Shown one piece after another: positions 16,640-24,610 of a stretch of 64,000 nucleotides of DNA. Each line of letters opens with the position of its first letter. Position 1 is the first letter of the stretch. The DNA is from Subsaximicrobium wynnwilliamsii. GTDB taxonomy: Bacteria > Bacteroidota > Bacteroidia > Flavobacteriales > Flavobacteriaceae. The notes beneath the pieces were generated by a model, which did no database searches, was not told the DNA's origin, and saw nothing but the letters and a program-made list of their open reading frames with translations. Made by a program: the position numbers and the translations under genes. The DNA lies in the NCBI RefSeq assembly GCF_007997225.1, contig NZ_VORM01000017.1, positions 1-64,000 on the forward strand, in the 5' to 3' direction.

Positions 16640-17356
16640 ATGACCAAACTTAGCGTAAACATCAACAAGATTGCCACCTTGCGAAATTCAAGAGGAGGCG
16701 ACACCCCAAACGTTATTCAGTTCGCTAAGGACGTGCAACGTTTTGGCGCACAAGGGGTAACGGTTCATCCTAGGCCAGATGAACGCCATATTCGTTATCA
16801 GGATGTGCGCGATTTGAAAGCTGAAGTTTACACGGAATTCAATATAGAAGGCAATCCCATAAAATCCTTTATGGATTTGGTCTTGGAAATCAAGCCAACC
16901 CAAGTCACTTTGGTGCCCGATGCGGAAGATGCCATCACATCAAACGCGGGTTGGGATACCATTAAGCATAAGGCTTTCTTGACGGAAGTGATTACTGAAT
17001 TTAAGGCCAATGGTATAAGAACCTCAATTTTTGTGGACCCCATTTTAAAAATGGTGGAAAATGCGAAAAACACAGGAGCCGATCGCATTGAACTCTACAC
17101 GGAAGCCTATGCCGAAGATTATGTGAACAATAGAGAAGCTGCCATCAAACCTTACGTAGATGCCGCTGTTTTGGCAAATGGACTTGGCATTGGCATCAAC
17201 GCAGGGCATGACCTCTCTTTGGATAATATTGAGTTTTTTCAAAAGCATATTCCTAATTTATTGGAAGTCTCCATAGGCCATGCGCTCATTGCGGAAAGTC
17301 TCTATCTAGGTATTGAAAACGTAGTGCAAATGTATTTGCATCGTTTGTCTAAATAG
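16640..17356 (+). CDS. pdxJ: Pyridoxine 5'-phosphate synthase
   Basis: 238 residues from the ATG at 16640. It condenses 1-deoxy-xylulose 5-phosphate with 3-amino-2-oxopropyl phosphate to make pyridoxine phosphate (vitamin B6, DXP-dependent route). Conserved TIM-barrel segments are clear: KLSVNINKIATLRNSRGG, GAQGVTVHPRPDERHIRYQD, FNIEGNP, GADRIELYTEAYA, GLGIGINAGHDLSL and LLEVSIGHALIAE. The longer frame from a TTG at 16601 includes the promoter and is rejected. It is divergent from the CBS-nadK unit. Confidence 0.96.
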   Translation: MTKLSVNINKIATLRNSRGGDTPNVIQFAKDVQRFGAQGVTVHPRPDERHIRYQDVRDLKAEVYTEFNIEGNPIKSFMDLVLEIKPTQVTLVPDAEDAITSNAGWDTIKHKAFLTEVITEFKANGIRTSIFVDPILKMVENAKNTGADRIELYTEAYAEDYVNNREAAIKPYVDAAVLANGLGIGINAGHDLSLDNIEFFQKHIPNLLEVSIGHALIAESLYLGIENVVQMYLHRLSK

Positions 17357-17425
17357 TTTTCAGTCTCATTTTACAGCTTATCAAATTACAAAGTAACAAC
17401 AAACAACTTCACAACTCAACACTAA

Positions 17426-18199
17426 ATGGCACTCCACTCACAAATATTAGGCGAAGGCAAACCCTTTATCATCTTGCACGGCTTTCTGGGCATGGGCGAC
17501 AATTGGAAAACCTTGGGCACCAAGTTTAGTGAAGTAGGTTACGAGGTGCATTTGGTAGATCAACGCAACCACGGTAGGAGTTTTCATGATGCCGATTTTA
17601 GTTATGAGGTCATGGCTGAAGATTTGAAAACCTACATTGACGCCCACAAATTGAAAGAAGCCTTGCTGCTCGGGCATTCCATGGGTGGCAAAACCGCGAT
17701 GCTATTCGCCACATTGTATCCCGAATTAGTGTCCAAACTGATGGTGGCAGATATTAGCCCGCGATATTATCCCGTTCACCACGATGCCATTTTGGACGGC
17801 TTGAGTCAATTGGATTTTGACAGCATCAAGAGTAGGGGCGAGGCCGATAAAAAACTGAAGCGATATGTGCCCGATGTTGGCACGCGGCTATTTTTGCTGA
17901 AAAACCTGTACTGGATCAAAAAGGGAACACTGGCTTTGCGCATGAATCTGGAGGTATTAAAGGAGCATGTTTCCGAAGTAGGCGAAGCATTGCCCATGCA
18001 TGCCAATTTTGATAAGCCCACCTTATTCCTTCGTGGCGACAAGAGCGAATACGTGATGCCTTCCGACGAAACCATTATCAAGCAACATTTTCCACAAGCA
18101 AAAATAGAAACCATTGGTAACGCAGGCCATTGGTTGCATGCCGAGAATCCTGATGATTTTTACGATGCTGTGCAAGACTTTCTTAACTTTGATGTTTAG
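17426..18199 (+). CDS. Alpha/beta hydrolase (YbfF-like esterase)
   Basis: 257 residues with the alpha/beta-hydrolase fold: the oxyanion segment ILHGFLGMGDNW, the strand VHLVDQRNHGRS, the nucleophile elbow LLGHSMGGKTA with Ser85, and the late histidine in GNAGHWLHAENP near residue 236. The closest known group is the YbfF/ABHD11-like esterases, which act on short acyl or acyl-CoA-like esters. No signal peptide, so it is cytoplasmic. The ATG follows a loosely heptameric A/C-rich leader (17394-17425). The true substrate cannot be inferred. Confidence 0.88.
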   Translation: MALHSQILGEGKPFIILHGFLGMGDNWKTLGTKFSEVGYEVHLVDQRNHGRSFHDADFSYEVMAEDLKTYIDAHKLKEALLLGHSMGGKTAMLFATLYPELVSKLMVADISPRYYPVHHDAILDGLSQLDFDSIKSRGEADKKLKRYVPDVGTRLFLLKNLYWIKKGTLALRMNLEVLKEHVSEVGEALPMHANFDKPTLFLRGDKSEYVMPSDETIIKQHFPQAKIETIGNAGHWLHAENPDDFYDAVQDFLNFDV

Positions 18200-18260
18200 T
18201 TTAACTCGCAGTTTTGGTAATTCGAAATTTCGTATGCTTTAACCCACAACCCACAAAACC

Positions 18261-18608
18261 ATGAACTTCATCATCCGTCTTTTAATTACCGCAGTAATCG
18301 TAATATTGCTTGCTTACCTATTGCCAGGTGTAGGCGTCACTGGATTTGGCGCGGCCATTGTTGTTGCCATCGTATTGGCTTTGCTCAATGCAATCCTCAA
18401 ACCTATTTTGGTGGTCTTGACCATCCCAATTACCATAGTCACACTTGGTCTTTTCTTGCTGGTCATCAACGCATGTATCATTTTATTGGCCGATGCCTTT
18501 GTGGACGGATTTTCAGTAAGCGGCTTCTGGATCGCGTTGCTGTTCAGCATCTTGTTGTCCTTCTGCCAATCCATTGCCAATTCCATGATAGGCAAAGATG
18601 GAAAATAG
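18261..18608 (+). CDS. Small four-helix membrane protein (phage holin family 4 / YvlD-like)
   Basis: 115 residues, almost entirely hydrophobic, with about four predicted membrane helices (about 3-24, 28-53, 55-80, 86-108). The pattern LLAYLLPGVGVTGFGAAIVVAIVLALLNAILKPI matches the PF04020 family (YvlD, mycobacterial 4TM phage holin-like). Despite the name these are chromosomal inner membrane proteins, not prophage lysis genes, and their function is unknown. No phage genes are nearby. The leader contains two AACCCAC heptamers (18241-18254). Confidence 0.8.
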   Translation: MNFIIRLLITAVIVILLAYLLPGVGVTGFGAAIVVAIVLALLNAILKPILVVLTIPITIVTLGLFLLVINACIILLADAFVDGFSVSGFWIALLFSILLSFCQSIANSMIGKDGK

Positions 18609-18635
18609 ACTAATATTCAGTCACTTAAAAAATTG

Positions 18636-18663
18636 TTGGGTTGCAAAAAATATCGTATTTTTG
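18636..18663 (+). promoter_or_regulatory. tig: Promoter of tig (TTG-N17-TATTTTTG)
   Basis: A TTG at 18636-18638, a 17-base spacer and TATTTTTG at 18656-18663 form a full Bacteroidota promoter, with the trigger factor ATG 52 bases after the box. The bases right after the box (CAGCCCT) match those at the rpsL promoter. Confidence 0.75.
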
Positions 18664-18715
18664 CAGCCCTTTTTAACGTAAAACGTAACGCCCTTTTGGG
18701 CCTATAGCAGATACA

Positions 18716-20038
18716 ATGAACATTACAAGAGAAAACATCGACGCATTGAACGCGGTTGTAAAAGTAGATATCGCCAAAGAAGATTACAGCGATAAAGTAG
18801 AGAAAATATTGGTTGATTACCGCAAAACGGCTAACATCCCAGGATTTAGAAAAGGCCATGTGCCCATGGGAATGGTCAAAAAGCAATACGGTAAAGCAGT
18901 ATTGGTAGATGAGGTCAATAAATTATTGCAAGATGCGCTCAACAAATATCTTACTGAAGAGAAGTTGGACGTTCTGGGCAACCCCTTACCAAAGCCACAA
19001 GATGATCTGGATTGGGATTCTGATGTCTTTTCTTTCGAGTTCGAGTTGGGTCTTGCACCAGAATTTGAGGTGGCATTGAAAGGTAAAAAAGCCATCACAC
19101 ATTACAACATTGTTGCCGATAAGAAAATGATCGACGACCAAATTGAGCATATTAGAAAGCAATACGGTAAGATCATTGCTCAAGATACAGCGGCTAAAGA
19201 TTCCGAAATCACGGGAACTTTCAAAAACGAGGAGAAAGACATCGAAAACTCCACCATGATCACTTTAGATAAATTCAAGGGCAAAACCACCGAGAAACAA
19301 TTCATTGGTGCCAAAGTGGGCGATGTGATCACTTTAAAGACCAAGGGCCTTTATAAAGACGATCACGATTTGATGAAAGCACTCAAAGTATCTCATGACG
19401 ACATTCATGATATGGATCTTGAAGTCAATTTTACCATTGAGGAAATCAACGCTAGGGAGATGGCAGATCTTGATCAGGAATTGTTTGATAAACTCTTCGG
19501 AAAGGATGTCGTAACCACGGTAACTGAGTTGAAAGATAAAATCAAGGAGGATTCTGAAAAGCAATTCGCACAGCAAGGTGACCAGAAGTTGTTGAACGAT
19601 GTGACCGAATATTTAGTGGACCACACCAAATTTGACCTTCCAGCATCGTTCTTGCAAAAATGGATGCAAACTGCTGGCGAGGAAACCATGGATGCCGATC
19701 AGGCAAAAGAGGAATACGAGAAGACCGAAAAGAGCATGCGCTACCAATTGATTGAAGGCAAACTTATTGAGAAGCACGATTTGCAGGTCAAATTGGAAGA
19801 TCTTAAGGCACATGCCAAAGAGATGATCAAAGTGCAAATGGCACAATTTGGACAAACCAACCCGTCCGATGAGGAGCTGGAGGGGATTGCGGCAAGAATT
19901 CTTTCCAATAAGGAAGAAGTGAAGCGTATGAGTGAGCAATTAATGAGCACCAAACTGTTAAATCTTTACAAAGCCGAAACCAATTTAAAGACAAAAGAAA
20001 TAACTTACGACGAATTTGTAAAAGAATTCTACAGCTAA
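18716..20038 (+). CDS. tig: Trigger factor (ribosome-associated chaperone)
   Basis: 440 residues. The N-terminal ribosome-binding domain contains the signature PGFRKGHVPMGMVKKQYG near 37-56 (the usual FRxGKxP region). A weakly conserved PPIase-like middle (about 155-240) and a long helical C-terminal chaperone domain follow. It binds nascent chains at the ribosome exit. The middle domain is diverged, as in other Bacteroidota trigger factors, so prolyl isomerase activity is uncertain. The gene has its own promoter and terminator and precedes clpP and clpX, the classic tig-clpP-clpX order. Confidence 0.94.
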   Translation: MNITRENIDALNAVVKVDIAKEDYSDKVEKILVDYRKTANIPGFRKGHVPMGMVKKQYGKAVLVDEVNKLLQDALNKYLTEEKLDVLGNPLPKPQDDLDWDSDVFSFEFELGLAPEFEVALKGKKAITHYNIVADKKMIDDQIEHIRKQYGKIIAQDTAAKDSEITGTFKNEEKDIENSTMITLDKFKGKTTEKQFIGAKVGDVITLKTKGLYKDDHDLMKALKVSHDDIHDMDLEVNFTIEEINAREMADLDQELFDKLFGKDVVTTVTELKDKIKEDSEKQFAQQGDQKLLNDVTEYLVDHTKFDLPASFLQKWMQTAGEETMDADQAKEEYEKTEKSMRYQLIEGKLIEKHDLQVKLEDLKAHAKEMIKVQMAQFGQTNPSDEELEGIAARILSNKEEVKRMSEQLMSTKLLNLYKAETNLKTKEITYDEFVKEFYS

Positions 20039-20057
20039 GCTTTACATCATAAATTAA

Positions 20058-20065
20058 TATATTTG
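20058..20065 (+). promoter_or_regulatory. TATATTTG box between tig and clpP
   Basis: A perfect TAnnTTTG match 61 bases before the clpP start. It is followed at once by the tig terminator hairpin (20067-20090), so a transcript starting here would meet a terminator within its first 40 bases. It could be a chance match in AT-rich DNA or an attenuated clpP promoter. No other convincing clpP promoter was seen. Confidence 0.35.
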
Positions 20066-20066
20066 G

Positions 20067-20100
20067 GCGTAAAACTTAGCGGTTTTACGCTTTTTTGTTT
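20067..20100 (+). terminator. Terminator after tig
   Basis: GCGTAAAAC (20067-20075) pairs with GTTTTACGC (20082-20090) around loop TTAGCG, followed by TTTTTTGTTT. A classical intrinsic terminator 28 bases after the trigger factor stop. Confidence 0.88.
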
Positions 20101-20126
20101 CACATTAAAATATCACAACCCAAAAT

Positions 20127-20801
20127 ATGGATTACGGAAAGGAATTTGAGAAATTCGCAATAAAAGATCAAGGCATCAGCAGTACCTACTATAACAATAT
20201 CATCAACAGTATGTACCCAACCAACCTCACGCCGAACATTATTGAGGAGCGCCAAATGAATGCGGTCTCCATGGATGTATTTTCCCGTTTAATGATGGAT
20301 CGCATCATTTTTATGGGCACTGGCATCAATGATCAAGTCGCCAACATCATCCAAGCGCAATTGTTGTTCTTGGAGAGTACAGATTCGGCAAAAGACATAC
20401 AGATTTACATCAACTCGCCAGGCGGTAGCGTTTACGCAGGCTTGGGCATTTACGATACCATGCAACTCATCAAACCCGATGTGGCTACGATTTGTACAGG
20501 TATGGCTGCTTCTATGGGAGCTGTTCTATTGTGCGCAGGCACAAAAGGCAAACGTAGTGGGTTGACACATTCTCGGGTCATGATTCACCAGCCTTTGGGA
20601 GGTGCTCAGGGCCAAGCCAGCGATATTGAAATCACAGCACGTGAGATCGTGACGCTTAAAAAGGAATTGTACGATATTATCGCCAAACATTCTGGTCAAG
20701 ACTTTGACAAAGTTTATGAGGATAGTGACCGTGATTATTGGATGAAAGCCGATAAGGCCAAAGAATACGGGATGATCGACGAAGTCTTGAAGCGCAAGTA
20801 A
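20127..20801 (+). CDS. clpP: ATP-dependent Clp protease proteolytic subunit
   Basis: 224 residues. The serine protease signatures are complete: oxyanion segment INSPGGSVYAGLGIYDTM, nucleophile in TGMAASMGAVLL (Ser129), His154 in RVMIHQPLGGAQGQ, and a later Asp in the ISGQDFDKVYED region. It assembles into a tetradecameric chamber that degrades proteins unfolded by ClpX. The N-terminal extension of about 30 residues is slightly long and may be processed. clpX is 326 bases downstream. A CTTCGGAAG palindrome lies 9 bases after the stop. Confidence 0.96.
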   Translation: MDYGKEFEKFAIKDQGISSTYYNNIINSMYPTNLTPNIIEERQMNAVSMDVFSRLMMDRIIFMGTGINDQVANIIQAQLLFLESTDSAKDIQIYINSPGGSVYAGLGIYDTMQLIKPDVATICTGMAASMGAVLLCAGTKGKRSGLTHSRVMIHQPLGGAQGQASDIEITAREIVTLKKELYDIIAKHSGQDFDKVYEDSDRDYWMKADKAKEYGMIDEVLKRK

Positions 20802-21127
20802 CCCCTTTTCTTCGGAAGAAATTTAAAGGAAGATCATATTGAGGATAAGGGCTGGAAATTTTGAATTGGCCTTTAATAGCCTTAAGTTGATTGAAATAAC
20901 GGAAATAAAAAGTGTTTACTTCGGAAGCTCTAATATTCAGGATCTATTTCAATCTGAATAATTGTTCTTGAAGGAATGCACATAAATAAGTCAATAATGT
21001 TTTGGGGTTTTTGAGGATCAACTTAGAAACCCAAATCCATGGACTTAAAATAATAATAAGTAAATCAAGATTTGGAGCATTGGAAAATCAGCCTTGATCC
21101 AAAACATTGAACTTAGAATAGCAAAGT
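20802..21127 (+). other. Gene-free 326-base gap between clpP and clpX
   Basis: No coding frame or terminator was found. It contains two CTTCGGAAG palindromes, 20810-20818 and 20919-20927, 109 bases apart, matching the paired copies after the hexapeptide protein gene. No perfect TAnnTTTG promoter for clpX was found, so clpX may be read through from clpP or use a weaker promoter. Confidence 0.55.
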
Positions 21128-22360
21128 ATGGCAAAGGAAGTATTAGAATGTTCGTTTTGTGGTAGGAAAAAGCCAGAAACAAGTTTATTGATCGCAGGCT
21201 TAGATGCGCATATCTGTGACCGCTGCATCGAGCAGGCGCATGGTATTGTGTTGGAAGAAAGCAAACAGAGCGACAACGCAGAGTTGTCTTCTGAATTAAT
21301 GCTGAAAAAACCACAGCAAATCAAAGCCTTTCTCGATGAGTATATCATTGGTCAGGATTATTCAAAAAAGGTAATGTCTGTTGCAGTTTACAACCATTAC
21401 AAACGTTTGCTGCAACCTGCCAATGACGACGATATTGAAATCCAAAAAAGTAACATCATCATGGTGGGGCAAACCGGTACCGGTAAAACCCTTATGGCAA
21501 AAACCATTTCAAAAATGCTCAACGTGCCTTTGGCGATAGTTGATGCCACAGTGTTGACTGAGGCTGGTTATGTTGGAGAGGATGTAGAGAGTATCCTGAC
21601 CCGTTTATTGCAGGCAGCAGATTACAATCTTGAAAAAGCCGAAAAAGGCATCGTTTTCATTGATGAAATCGATAAGATTGCCCGTAAAAGTGATAACCCA
21701 TCCATTACCAGAGATGTTTCTGGGGAAGGTGTGCAACAGGCATTGTTGAAATTGCTGGAAGGTACCACCGTAAACGTGCCGCCAAAAGGTGGGCGTAAGC
21801 ATCCAGATCAAAAATTTATTGAGGTGGATACCGAGCACATCCTGTTTATTGCAGGTGGTGCTTTTGATGGCATTGATAAAAAGATATCCAAACGCTTGAA
21901 TTTAGCGGCGATTGGTTACAAAGCAGCGCATGATAATGATGTGTTGGATATGGACCATCTCTTGCAGTATGTGATCCCTAAAGATTTAAAAGATTTTGGT
22001 CTCATCCCAGAAATCATTGGGCGCTTACCAGTCTTGACTTATATGGATCCTTTAGATGCAAAAACATTGCGCGCCATTTTGACCGAACCAAAAAACGCCA
22101 TCATCAAACAGTACAAAAAGTTGTTTGAGATGGACGATATTGAGTTTACCATTACCGATGGTGCCTTGGATTATATTGTGACTAAGGCGATTGATTATCA
22201 ATTGGGCGCAAGGGGGCTACGATCTTTATGCGAGGAAATATTGACCGATGCGATGTTTGAATTGCCAAGTGGCAAGGAGAAAAAATTGCATGTCACTAAA
22301 TCTTATGCAGAAGACAAATTGAGTAAAACCACCTTGAAAAAGTTGAAGGCGGTGTCTTAA
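21128..22360 (+). CDS. clpX: ATP-dependent Clp protease ATP-binding subunit ClpX
   Basis: 410 residues. The N-terminal zinc-binding domain has Cys8, Cys11, Cys30 and Cys33 (CSFCGRKKP...CDRC). The AAA+ core has Walker [10 protein letters not shown], the pore loop GYVGED, Walker [12 protein letters not shown], the segment [13 protein letters not shown], and sensor 2 in [13 protein letters not shown]. It recognises and unfolds tagged substrates and feeds them to ClpP. Length and motifs are fully typical. A strong terminator follows after 53 bases. Confidence 0.97.
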   Translation: MAKEVLECSFCGRKKPETSLLIAGLDAHICDRCIEQAHGIVLEESKQSDNAELSSELMLKKPQQIKAFLDEYIIGQDYSKKVMSVAVYNHYKRLLQPANDDDIEIQKSNIIMVGQTGTGKTLMAKTISKMLNVPLAIVDATVLTEAGYVGEDVESILTRLLQAADYNLEKAEKGIVFIDEIDKIARKSDNPSITRDVSGEGVQQALLKLLEGTTVNVPPKGGRKHPDQKFIEVDTEHILFIAGGAFDGIDKKISKRLNLAAIGYKAAHDNDVLDMDHLLQYVIPKDLKDFGLIPEIIGRLPVLTYMDPLDAKTLRAILTEPKNAIIKQYKKLFEMDDIEFTITDGALDYIVTKAIDYQLGARGLRSLCEEILTDAMFELPSGKEKKLHVTKSYAEDKLSKTTLKKLKAVS

Positions 22361-22412
22361 AACTGATAAAACCGCAAAAAACAATGCGTTTTTTGAAATC
22401 GATCTAAAAAGC

Positions 22413-22443
22413 AAAACCACTCTTTTCCCGAGAGTGGTTTTTT
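22413..22443 (+). terminator. Terminator after clpX
   Basis: AAAACCACTCT (22413-22423) pairs perfectly with AGAGTGGTTTT (22431-22441) around a 7-base loop and runs into Ts. It lies 53 bases after the clpX stop. Confidence 0.88.
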
Positions 22444-22750
22444 AGTTGGATTAAAAACTAATACTGCTAAAATTTATAAACTTTAAACCTATTCGATAGG
22501 GATTTGGTATTTTTTAGTTTGGTTTCTTAACTTGTCACTGCTAATATAATGGCAATTATTTAAGAAATAAAACAGGTTTGTCCTCTTTTGGATAAAGACT
22601 GAAAAATAATCGTTAAGCGGGTGTGTGCTTTGCAGTTCAACGATAAATTGAACCTAATACTTTATTTATTAGTTTTGTGTCGTTGAAAATCGTTCGCTTC
22701 AAAAAACGGGTTCTAGCATTGATGCCTTTTATAAATTAGCACGAGCTTTC

Positions 22751-22814
22751 AGTCTGAGCGCAACCTAAGACCTTTAAGTTTTGCTTGATAGGCACTTTGT
22801 ACTGCGCTCAGACT
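22751..22814. repeat. Long-spaced inverted repeat AGTCTGAGCGCA
   Basis: AGTCTGAGCGCA (22751-22762) and its exact reverse complement TGCGCTCAGACT (22803-22814) flank a 40-base interior. This looks like a small inverted-terminal element or two opposed copies of an extragenic repeat. No flanking direct duplication was evident. Confidence 0.6.
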
Positions 22815-22879
22815 TACAAATGAGGTCAGTTTGATAAATTGGGTTTTTTTAAATGGTGGCGAAAGTAAGCTCGGATGAT

Positions 22880-22957
22880 CCTGCAAGGTCTTTTTTGACC
22901 TTGTAGGTATGATTCATTATTTGGAAAAGACCTGCAAGGTTTTTGAAACCTTGCAGG
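22880..22957. repeat. Two tandem CCTGCAAGG hairpins
   Basis: CCTGCAAGGTC/GACCTTGTAGG (22880-22907, one mismatch) and CCTGCAAGGTTT/AAACCTTGCAGG (22931-22957, perfect 12-base stem, 3-base loop) lie 23 bases apart. Hairpins of this sequence are a familiar extragenic palindrome type in Bacteroidota genomes. They are not next to a gene end, so terminator function is unlikely. Confidence 0.7.
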
Positions 22958-23332
22958 AAAGTTTAAATGAACCTACGTTCACAAAAGTGTAAAGAGTATT
23001 TTTTGATGCACGATTTTTTAAAAATAGCTTTTTTCAAAAAGTTCAATAAATATTTAAAAACATTAGTGTAAGGGTAAATATAATTTAAAGATGACTAGGC
23101 CTTTACATGTATGAAATCTAACACTGTTTTTAAATGGATACCTTGCTTTTTCCAAATTGATTTTATCAAAAGGGAGGGAATAATTTCGTTTCAAATAATT
23201 ACTGTTTCTCAATTAGTTACAATCAAGTCTTGATTCTATGTTCTGGCAGCGAAGCGGTCTTGGTTCTTTATCGGGCAACAATGATTTAAAAAGCATAAAT
23301 AGGAGTCATAAATAGTATCACATAGTTAAAAG

Positions 23333-23394
23333 CAAGTCTTTCCCATAAGCTTTCGGGATTGATTCTAAAAGCGAAGCGGTCTTATGTCTAAAAA
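23333..23394 (+). repeat. Dispersed repeat with GCGAAGCGGTCTT, copy A
   Basis: Begins CAAGTCTTTCCC and continues TCGGGATTGATTCTAAAAGC then GAAGCGGTCTTATGTCT. It shares order and most bases with 31464-31543 (CAAGTCTTTCCCGA ... TCGGGATTGACTCTAAAAGC). A shorter, degenerate relative is at 23222-23264. Confidence 0.6.
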
Positions 23395-23400
23395 CAGTAT

Positions 23401-24609
23401 ATGAAACATTATGATGTCATAATCATCGGTGGTGGAGCGGCGGGTTTTTTTACAGCAATCAACCTTGCAGAACGCCATCCCCAATTAAAGGTCGCCATAT
23501 TGGAGCGCGGTAAAACAGGTCTCCAAAAGGTAAAGATCTCCGGTGGTGGTCGCTGTAATGTCACCCATGCTGAATTTATCCCCTCAGAATTGGTGCGCAA
23601 TTATCCCAGAGGCGAAAAAGAGCTTCTCGGGCCTTTCCATCAATTCATGACTGGAGACACCATCGCTTGGTTTGAAGCACGAGGAGTTAGCCTTAAAATC
23701 GAGGACGATGGGCGCATGTTTCCGGTAAGTGATTCCTCACAGACCATAATCGACTGTTTCTTGGCTGAAGCGCAAAAGCATCAGGTGGACCTATTGTATA
23801 ATCATTCCGTGAAAACGCTTCAGAAAACTGACGGATTGTGGGAAATGAAGACCAATACTGGCCTGTTTTCCTCAGAAAAAGTAGTTCTGGCTACAGGAAG
23901 CAACCCTAAAATATGGAATTTGCTGGAAAGCCTCGGGCATGCCGTGGCGCAACCTGTGCCGTCTTTGTTTACGTTTGATGTTAAAGATGAGCGCATAAAG
24001 GATATCCCTGGCGTGGTGGTGCAGGATGTTGAGGTCACCTTATGCGATTCAGGTTTGACTTCGGAAGGTCCCTTGCTAATCACACATGTGGGTTTTAGCG
24101 CAGCTTCCATTTTAAAATTATCCGCTTTTGCTGCATTGGAACTGGCAAAGCATAATTATCAATTTGAGATTGAGATCAATTTTATCAAACAGCCTTTTGA
24201 GAATTGCCAGCTTCAGCTCAAACAATTCAAACAGGATTTGGCAAAAAAACAAGTCTCTAAATCGGCACAACTGGATATTCCCAAACGCTTATGGAAAAAG
24301 TTGGTGCTGGCGGCAGACATTTCCGAAGAAACCCGTTGGGCAGATCTCAATAAGCAGCAATTGGAGCACTTGGCGGCTCAGCTTACCAAAGCCTTTTTTA
24401 AAGTGACAGGCAAAAGCACGTTTAAAGAGGAGTTTGTCACTGCAGGTGGTGTGGATCTCAAGGAGATTAACTTCAAGACCTTTGAGAGCAAGCTCCATGA
24501 GAACCTATATTTTGCAGGTGAGATTATGAATATTGATGCCGTCACTGGCGGTTTTAATTTTCAAAATGCCTGGTCTGGAGGCTACATCGCAGCGAAGCAC
24601 ATGTATTGA
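23401..24609 (+). CDS. BaiN/HI0933-family FAD-dependent oxidoreductase
   Basis: 402 residues. The N-terminal Rossmann motif DVIIIGGGAAGFFTAINLAE binds FAD. KVKISGGGRCNVTH (about 45-60) and the C-terminal EFVTAGGVDLKEI, YFAGEIMNIDAVTGGFNFQ and NAWSGGYIAA are diagnostic of the HI0933/BaiN/RdsA group, often annotated as aminoacetone oxidase family or NAD(P)/FAD-dependent oxidoreductase. The physiological substrate is not known for most members. It is cytoplasmic, and its stop is one base from the stop of the convergent hybrid kinase gene. Confidence 0.88.
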   Translation: MKHYDVIIIGGGAAGFFTAINLAERHPQLKVAILERGKTGLQKVKISGGGRCNVTHAEFIPSELVRNYPRGEKELLGPFHQFMTGDTIAWFEARGVSLKIEDDGRMFPVSDSSQTIIDCFLAEAQKHQVDLLYNHSVKTLQKTDGLWEMKTNTGLFSSEKVVLATGSNPKIWNLLESLGHAVAQPVPSLFTFDVKDERIKDIPGVVVQDVEVTLCDSGLTSEGPLLITHVGFSAASILKLSAFAALELAKHNYQFEIEINFIKQPFENCQLQLKQFKQDLAKKQVSKSAQLDIPKRLWKKLVLAADISEETRWADLNKQQLEHLAAQLTKAFFKVTGKSTFKEEFVTAGGVDLKEINFKTFESKLHENLYFAGEIMNIDAVTGGFNFQNAWSGGYIAAKHMY

Positions 24610-24610
24610 A

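Larger units (their letters stand above)
22361..23400. other. Gene-free 1.04-kb region rich in palindromes and dispersed repeats
   Basis: The largest non-coding stretch in the window. In order it has the clpX terminator (22413-22443), a 12-base inverted repeat AGTCTGAGCGCA/TGCGCTCAGACT with 40 bases between arms (22751-22814), two CCTGCAAGG hairpins (22880-22907 and 22931-22957), a degenerate and a better copy of a repeat containing GCGAAGCGGTCTT (23222-23264 and 23333-23394), and otherwise AT-rich sequence. No tRNA, sRNA signature or coding frame was recognised. Confidence 0.65.

Noticed and set aside
18261-18608. Prophage holin
   Set aside because: The family carries a holin name, but no phage structural, lysis or integration genes are near and the protein is a common chromosomal membrane protein.
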